The notes below the pieces were generated by a model. That model was not told where the DNA came from. It was given only the letters and a program-made list of their open reading frames with translations, and did not search any database. 64,000 bases of DNA from Muscardinus avellanarius (lineage: Eukaryota; Chordata; Mammalia; Rodentia; Gliridae). The stretch is from the NCBI GenBank assembly GCA_963383645.1, contig OY726569.1, forward strand, positions 79,117,211 through 79,181,210, read 5' to 3'. The position numbers were made by a program, and so were the translations under genes. Below, in pieces: positions 62,416 through 64,000 of the stretch; position 1 is the first letter of the stretch; the number at the start of each line of letters is the position of its first letter.

Positions 62416-64000
62416 TACTACACCCTAAGCCGGGGGTGGTGGCGCAAGCTTGTAATCCCAGTATTTGGGAAGCTGAGACAGGATTGCAGGTTCAAGGCCA
62501 GCCATAGCTACTTATGGAGGCCCTCTGCAATTTAGTGACACCCTGTTTCAAAATAAAGAATTAAAGCCGGGCGTGGTGGCGCATGCTTGTAATCCCTGAG
62601 GTTCAAAGACAGCTGCGCTGGTTTAAGAGACCCTGTTTCCAAATTTAAAAAATATATAAAATAGGTCTAGGAGTATAGCCCGGAGGTAGAAGGGTTTCCA
62701 GTAACCCCAGCAGGACCACCTAAATAAATAAATAAGAATTAAAAATAGGGCTGGAGGTGTAACTCGATGGTAGAATGCCCCTGGGTTCAGTCCCCAGTGC
62801 TGCAATAAATGAATGAATGAATTAATTAATTAAAAACTACACCCTTGGAGCCAGGCATGGTGTCATATGCTTGAAATCCCAGTACTTGGGAGGCTGAGAC
62901 AGGAGGATCACAGTTTTGCAGCCAGCCTCAGCTATTTAGTGAGGCCCTCGGCAACTTAGTGAGACCTGTTTAAAAAAAAAGAATTAAAGATAGGGGTGGG
63001 GATGTAGCTCGGTGGTAGAATATCCCTAGGTTCAATCCCTGGTACTGCAAAACAAAACAAAACAAACTATACCTTATCTGCCAGTCATGTAAACTCAGAT
63101 TCTTTTCACATTATCTTTGGTTTTCGGGTTCTCTTGCTATACTGCTCACTGTGTTTTTGTCTTCTTTTGTTAGTTGGTTGGTTTTTGTGGTACTAGGGAT
63201 GGAACCCAGGAGCATTCTACCTCTGAGCTACACCCCAACCCCTATTTTTATTCTTAATTTTGAAACAGGGTCTCACTAAGTTGCAGAGGGCCTCACTAAG
63301 TAGCTAAAGTCTGGCTTCAAAACTATACTCCTGTATCAGCCTCCCAAGCACTGAGATTACAAGCATGCACCACCACACTTGGCTCTTTTTATTTTTGAGA
63401 CAGATTCTTGCTAAATTGCTGAGGCTGGCCTTGAACCTGCAATCCAAATGTCTCTGCCTCCTAAGAACTGGAATCACAGGCTTGCACCACTGCAGTGTGC
63501 TTTCTCATGGTTCTTTAAGAGGCCTTTGGTTTGTAAGGTTTCTTCAGAGGGAACAATTAACTCAGGTGTAGAGAACCATGTTCCTGTTCCCAACTTTATT
63601 ATACGTAATTTGCTTATATAGCTCTATACTTCATCTACTTAGATTTGGCTATCTTTTTCATCTGCTGAAATCCTGGTGATTGTTGATTATGTTATTCTCA
63701 GTATTTTAGCTTTTTCAGATGCAACTTTGATAAGGATGGCCTTTTCAGTCCTGCTTACATTATCTACATTTTTCAAAGACCTCCTCCCAGTCTGGTGATG
63801 TCATTCCCATTTCTATTACCCTTCTACTTCTTTTGCTCACTGATTCCTTTGAAAGTGTAGTTTGTGACTGTTACCCACCATAGATCTTATTCTCCTGTGT
63901 AATCAGGTTATATGTGTATACATGTGTGTATCAGTAGGAAGTGAGTTAAAGAAACTAAGGTAAGAGCCGGGCGTGGTGGCGCACACTTGTAATCCCAGCA
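32965..64000 (+). CDS. YLPM1: YLPM1 (ZAP3), YLP-motif nuclear protein, 5' part; gene runs off the window
   Basis: Exons 32965-33831, 54715-54951, 56282-56461 and 58004-58980 encode residues 1-753; the last codon is split (2 nt) and continues beyond 64000. Order: Pro-rich N-terminus ([12 protein letters not shown]); Gln-rich helix at about 50-75 ([20 protein letters not shown]); Pro/Ser region at about 155-235 with repeated S-Y-[LM]-P-P motifs that give the protein its name; acidic/Pro segment ([20 protein letters not shown]); Gln/His-rich helices (exon 3 and the start of exon 4); then a long Pro-Pro-Pro-Val/Gly-Met tract (about 515-650). Family knowledge: YLPM1 is a nuclear PP1-binding protein reported to down-regulate TERT transcription, and its P-loop kinase-like domain lies far C-terminal, outside this window. 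Splice phases 0/0/0/2 all fit. Intron 3 seems to use a GC donor. Confidence 0.96.
33832..34464. other. Start of YLPM1 intron 1, unique
   Basis: No repeat or exon recognised. Confidence 0.5.
34465..35688. mobile_element. SINE clusters in YLPM1 intron 1
   Basis: Plus nested array 34465-34835 (left arm, inner dimer 34582-34760, outer right arm 34773-34835); minus pieces 35100-35208, 35236-35448 and 35465-35688. Confidence 0.8.
35689..36111. other. Unique intronic stretch
   Basis: No exon, RNA gene or repeat recognised. Confidence 0.5.
36112..36892. mobile_element. Three SINEs
   Basis: Plus 36112-36322, plus type A 36353-36570, minus 36680-36892. Confidence 0.87.
37200..37390 (+). mobile_element. 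L2 3' end fragment
   Basis: gattgtaaatccctggcaca, 'cttagaacagtgctgc' and a terminal aaaaatttgttgag follow the L2 3' end. 36893-37199 shows nothing else. Confidence 0.6.
37395..38315. mobile_element. SINEs with (TAAA)n and (TG)n
   Basis: Plus dimer from 37395 with a (TAAA)n tail at 37597-37627 and an extra right arm to 37690; (TG)n 37714-37738 at the start of minus dimer 37739-37922; plus dimer 38110-38315. 37923-38109 is unique. Confidence 0.85.
38448..38540 (-). mobile_element. L2 3' end fragment
   Basis: aaagcatttattggctagca, 'gtgcttagcactggagat' and gaacaagatagg are the reverse complement of the L2 3' end. Confidence 0.6.
38548..39740 (+). mobile_element. Two nested SINE arrays
   Basis: Array 1: left arm 38548-38660, type B dimer 38664-38870, outer right arm 38886-38975 with (CA)n. 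Array 2: left arms 39036-39180 and 39181-39312, type C dimer 39313-39500, then right arms about 39540-39597, 39605-39670 and 39675-39735. Confidence 0.85.
40052..40100 (-). mobile_element. ID-like right arm or solo ID (minus)
   Basis: Reads ggagtactggggattgagct to ctacaccccagcc, next to the L1 composite's left target duplication. Confidence 0.65.
40101..40117. repeat. Target-site duplication, left copy (17 bp)
   Basis: ccagattcgtgtttttg, identical to 42995-43011. Confidence 0.9.
40118..40303 (-). mobile_element. L1 3' tail, distal copy with poly-A
   Basis: On minus: a G-rich 3'UTR stretch, then gattacaatgcaccaataaa and poly-A. Contains AATAAA. Confidence 0.75.
40304..40480 (-). mobile_element. 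L1 3' tail, proximal diverged copy
   Basis: Same layout as the neighbouring tail (G-rich, ggggctaattggg, tacagtgtaccaataaa, A-rich end) but clearly diverged. Confidence 0.7.
40655..41362 (+). mobile_element. Old L1 (L1M-like) ORF2 3' fragment, opposite to its host element
   Basis: cccaaaacgatcttgaaaaa, the 'tataaagctacaataattga' block, ccatatacaaatattaactc and aatgggataaaatatttcca follow L1 ORF2 C-terminal order on plus. It is much more decayed than the flanking ORF1. Confidence 0.8.
41365..42274 (-). pseudogene. L1 ORF1 (RNA-binding protein), nearly intact pseudogene
   Basis: Starts [20 protein letters not shown], has the N-terminal coiled coil ([20 protein letters not shown] then NRISLLEN), then the RRM and C-terminal domain ([28 protein letters not shown]). 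Family role: trimeric nucleic-acid chaperone that coats L1 RNA. Two lesions are visible: an in-frame TAA at 41990-41992, and a frame change by TGA 41819-41821. So few lesions suggest a fairly recent insertion. Confidence 0.85.
42275..42994 (-). mobile_element. L1 5'UTR (minus), GC-rich with a CAG run
   Basis: GC-rich leader upstream of ORF1 on minus, with a (CAG)n run at about 42611-42634. The 202-codon open frame across it looks incidental to its base composition. Confidence 0.75.
42995..43011. repeat. Target-site duplication, right copy (17 bp)
   Basis: Identical to 40101-40117. Host repeat sequence resumes immediately after it. Confidence 0.9.
43153..43365 (+). mobile_element. Dimeric SINE inside the ancient repeat
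   Basis: Short-left-arm dimer. agaaagattggagaaa flanks it on both sides (43139-43154 and about 43361-43377), a target duplication. Confidence 0.88.
44160..44700. mobile_element. Minus SINE, then plus SINE with extra right arm
   Basis: Minus 44160-44365; plus 44404-44635, whose right arm has a small internal duplication (gtagctcagggcctgaagct); extra right arm 44641-44700. Confidence 0.82.
44955..45972 (-). mobile_element. Minus SINE cluster, partly nested
   Basis: (TTTC)n 44955-45005 leading into dimer 45010-45215; outer dimer 45290-45370 and 45582-45744 split by inner dimer 45371-45579 (gatattct on both sides); short-left-arm dimer 45752-45972. 44701-44954 is unique. Confidence 0.82.
46058..47140 (-). 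mobile_element. Minus nested SINEs with (TTTA)n and (TG)n
   Basis: Right arm 46058-46133, (TTTA)n 46133-46177, dimer 46178-46367, left-arm body 46368-46513; (TG)n 46625-46672 in right arm 46617-46738; dimer 46738-46990 with a threefold short duplication (atgctggaattataagca) near 46910-46970; left-arm body 46991-47140. Confidence 0.8.
47383..48125. mobile_element. Minus then two plus SINEs
   Basis: Minus 47383-47600 with (TG)n at 47405-47425; plus 47700-47925; plus 47926-48120. Confidence 0.82.
48126..48540. other. Unique intronic stretch
   Basis: AT-rich, no recognised feature. Confidence 0.5.
48555..49083 (-). mobile_element. Two minus SINEs with a long (TG)n
   Basis: Type B 48555-48762; (TG)n 48812-48869 feeding into type A 48870-49083. 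Confidence 0.88.
49296..49962. mobile_element. Two plus SINEs and one minus SINE
   Basis: Plus 49296-49510, plus (older, degraded) 49525-49735, minus type B 49750-49962. A tataggga/aatagggacatttta motif flanks the last one (target duplication near 49738 and 49963). Confidence 0.82.
49963..50408. other. Unique intronic stretch
   Basis: No repeat recognised apart from a short local duplication of attatcagtaa near 50249-50275. Confidence 0.5.
50409..51070. mobile_element. Two minus SINEs and a plus SINE
   Basis: Minus 50409-50619 with (TG)n; minus 50620-50843; plus 50872-51065. Confidence 0.85.
51163..51564. mobile_element. Plus SINE inside a minus SINE
   Basis: Outer minus 51163-51276 and 51478-51564; inner plus 51285-51475. 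Confidence 0.8.
51570..52190 (+). mobile_element. L1 3' end (ORF2 tail and 3'UTR)
   Basis: taccactcctgggtatcttt, the 'tataacagcacaattcacag' block, tgaatggattacaaaattat, then a G-rich 3'UTR (gaatggggagggggatgg) and the end gactgtaatgcaccaaaag. 5'-truncated. Confidence 0.85.
52197..52446 (+). mobile_element. Dimeric SINE with (CG)n(CA)n tail
   Basis: Type A dimer to about 52393, then about eight CG units (52394-52410) and a (CA)n run to 52447. Confidence 0.9.
52394..52447. repeat. (CG)n(CA)n alternating tract
   Basis: Fifty-four bases of strict purine-pyrimidine alternation with a pure CG part, the sequence type most prone to Z-DNA. Confidence 0.93.
52465..54250. mobile_element. SINE cluster upstream of YLPM1 exon 2
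   Basis: Minus 52465-52685; plus 52755-52935; plus 53044-53237; plus 53263-53465; plus type C-like 53582-53755; minus outer dimer 53818-53957 and 54167-54250, split by minus inner dimer 53961-54166 with tgaagctggtttt on both sides. Confidence 0.83.
54308..54556 (-). mobile_element. Dimeric SINE just upstream of YLPM1 exon 2
   Basis: Begins in a long T-rich run and ends ctaccaggccagac, about 160 bases before the exon. Confidence 0.88.
54715..54951 (+). CDS. YLPM1: YLPM1 coding exon 2 (79 aa)
   Basis: Acceptor ttctcttgtag, donor gtaacc. Encodes [20 protein letters not shown] through [10 protein letters not shown], phase 0 on both sides. A second pyrimidine-rich acceptor-like site (cctttttcag) ends at about 54604. 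Confidence 0.95.
55260..55440 (+). mobile_element. MIR fragment, YLPM1 intron 2
   Basis: ctgagtaagttagttaacca, 'cttcatctgcaaaatgg' and a gtattaaatg block match the MIR core. 54952-55259 is otherwise unique. Confidence 0.75.
55711..56128 (-). mobile_element. Two minus SINEs before YLPM1 exon 3
   Basis: 55711-55916 (old) and 55927-56128 (type A). The second ends about 150 bases from the exon. Confidence 0.85.
56282..56461 (+). CDS. YLPM1: YLPM1 coding exon 3 (60 aa), non-canonical GC donor
   Basis: Acceptor ctacctttag. Encodes [20 protein letters not shown] through QQPPHIQ. The frame demands an end at CAG, followed by gcgagt rather than gtgagt. Exon 4 then continues [12 protein letters not shown] in phase. 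If the exon read through, a 20-residue tail would end at TGA 56522-56524. Confidence 0.9.
56735..57905. mobile_element. SINE cluster in YLPM1 intron 3
   Basis: Minus 56735-56928; minus type C 57205-57401; plus type A 57433-57556 and 57815-57905, split by minus type B 57557-57800, which opens with (TTTA)n and is flanked by tgagaccctgtttt on both sides. Confidence 0.87.
58004..58980 (+). CDS. YLPM1: YLPM1 coding exon 4 (325 codons)
   Basis: Acceptor ttgtttgtag, donor aag|gtaggt. Encodes [20 protein letters not shown], a [19 protein letters not shown] helical segment, a long proline tract and [10 protein letters not shown]. Includes a 33-bp exact direct repeat (58463-58495 and 58505-58537) with a 42-bp period, i.e. 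a 14-residue unit around [12 protein letters not shown]. Confidence 0.95.
58463..58537 (+). repeat. Coding tandem repeat in YLPM1 exon 4
   Basis: A 33-bp exact repeat with 42-bp period encoding [12 protein letters not shown] twice. A third, diverged unit follows ([12 protein letters not shown]). Confidence 0.9.
58981..59440. other. Start of YLPM1 intron 4, unique
   Basis: AT-rich. No next exon (expected to continue FDGPRR-like after the split codon) was found here or in the rest of the window. Confidence 0.55.
59440..60097 (-). mobile_element. Minus SINEs flanking an L2 fragment
   Basis: SINE 59440-59602; L2-like reverse 3' end 59630-59722 (ttcagcaaatgtttaccaag, 'gatgaatgtaatagaactga'); (TTTC)n then SINE 59860-60097. 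aagttcatctttct repeats on both sides of the last SINE. Confidence 0.78.
60195..60440 (+). mobile_element. Possible ancient L1M-like fragment
   Basis: attataaaaaattcaaacat, 'gaaaagtataaagaaaaag' and ggatcatactgagtgtatgg resemble a common old dispersed repeat. Class uncertain. Confidence 0.3.
60537..60720 (+). mobile_element. Type C dimeric SINE, internally shortened
   Basis: The left arm has lost its middle (gaggatcgaagcttaggaga). The element is flanked by aatcaaagctaa on both sides. Confidence 0.9.
60721..61580. other. Unique intronic stretch
   Basis: No exon or recognisable repeat on either strand. Confidence 0.5.
61580..62005 (-). mobile_element. Minus SINE inside a minus SINE
   Basis: Outer 61580-61640 and 61854-62005; inner type B 61641-61853. 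cccagccctatt occurs at both joins. Confidence 0.82.
62155..63070 (+). mobile_element. Plus SINE cluster
   Basis: 62155-62413 with its right-arm end duplicated and (CA)n tails; outer left arm 62431-62563, inner type C 62565-62725, outer right arm 62745-62830; dimer 62850-63070. Confidence 0.84.
63175..63500 (-). mobile_element. Minus SINE plus extra left arm
   Basis: Dimer 63175-63385 and left-arm body 63386-63500. Confidence 0.8.
63501..63963. other. Unique intronic stretch
   Basis: No recognised feature. Confidence 0.5.
63965..64000 (+). mobile_element. SINE left arm cut by the window end
   Basis: The last 36 bases are a consensus left-arm start. Confidence 0.9.

Noticed and set aside
1..64000. 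CRISPR arrays, operons, prophage or bacterial mobile elements
   Set aside because: The spaced repeats are SINE arms and microsatellites. Introns, CpG-rich promoters and LINE/SINE content show mammalian DNA.

Overview
This window is vertebrate nuclear DNA from a rodent, most likely a squirrel (Sciuridae). It is packed with dimeric SINEs. Each has a 7SL/B1-like left arm (opening like gccgggcgtggtggcgca), an A-rich linker, and an ID/tRNA-like right arm (core like gtagctcggaggtagaatgc). This is the B1-dID/MEN type known from squirrels; the family name is from memory. Solo ID elements, L1, L2, MIR, MaLR and two ancient DNA-transposon fossils are also present. No prokaryotic feature, CRISPR array or viral gene was seen.

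Two protein genes, both on the plus strand, can be read exon by exon. FCF1 (4310-22009) is complete: eight coding exons give 198 aa, a PIN-domain endonuclease of the small-subunit processome. YLPM1 (from 32965) is cut by the window end: exons 1-4 give residues 1-753 of a long proline-rich nuclear protein. Both start in GC-rich promoters (about 3780-4320 and 32580-33330). The order and orientation match human 14q24.3 (AREL1 minus, FCF1 plus, YLPM1 plus), so bases 1 to about 4200 are probably the 5' end of AREL1 on the minus strand. That part rests on synteny, because no AREL1 coding sequence is visible.

Layout: 1-4200, putative AREL1 first exon and intron with SINEs, a MIR and two ID elements. 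4200-4310, bidirectional promoter. 4310-22009, FCF1; intron 4 holds a Tigger1-like fossil split by SINEs, and intron 5 holds a hAT (Charlie/ZBED-like) fossil. 22010-32690, intergenic and almost wall-to-wall SINEs plus L1 and MaLR pieces. 32690-64000, YLPM1. Its 20.9 kb intron 1 contains a composite retrotransposon (40118-42994) bounded by a perfect 17-bp target-site duplication; it carries an L1 5'UTR and ORF1, a reversed old L1 fragment and two L1 3' tails. Intron 3 appears to use a GC-AG splice pair.

Three SINE types recur. Type A has '..catttgggagg..', 'gttcgcggacagcctcag' and right arm 'gaatgcccctgggttcca'. Type B has '..cgcttgggagg..', 'caggttcgaagccagcctc' and right arm 'gaaagcccctgggttcca'. 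Type C has a shortened left arm ('gctggcttaagagaccc') and right arm 'gaagggcttccaggaacccc'. Many SINEs sit inside other SINEs, giving left-left-left-right-right-right orders. SINE boundaries are accurate to about 5-15 bases.

I found no evidence of a new multi-gene system. The composite retroelement is the most unusual object here.
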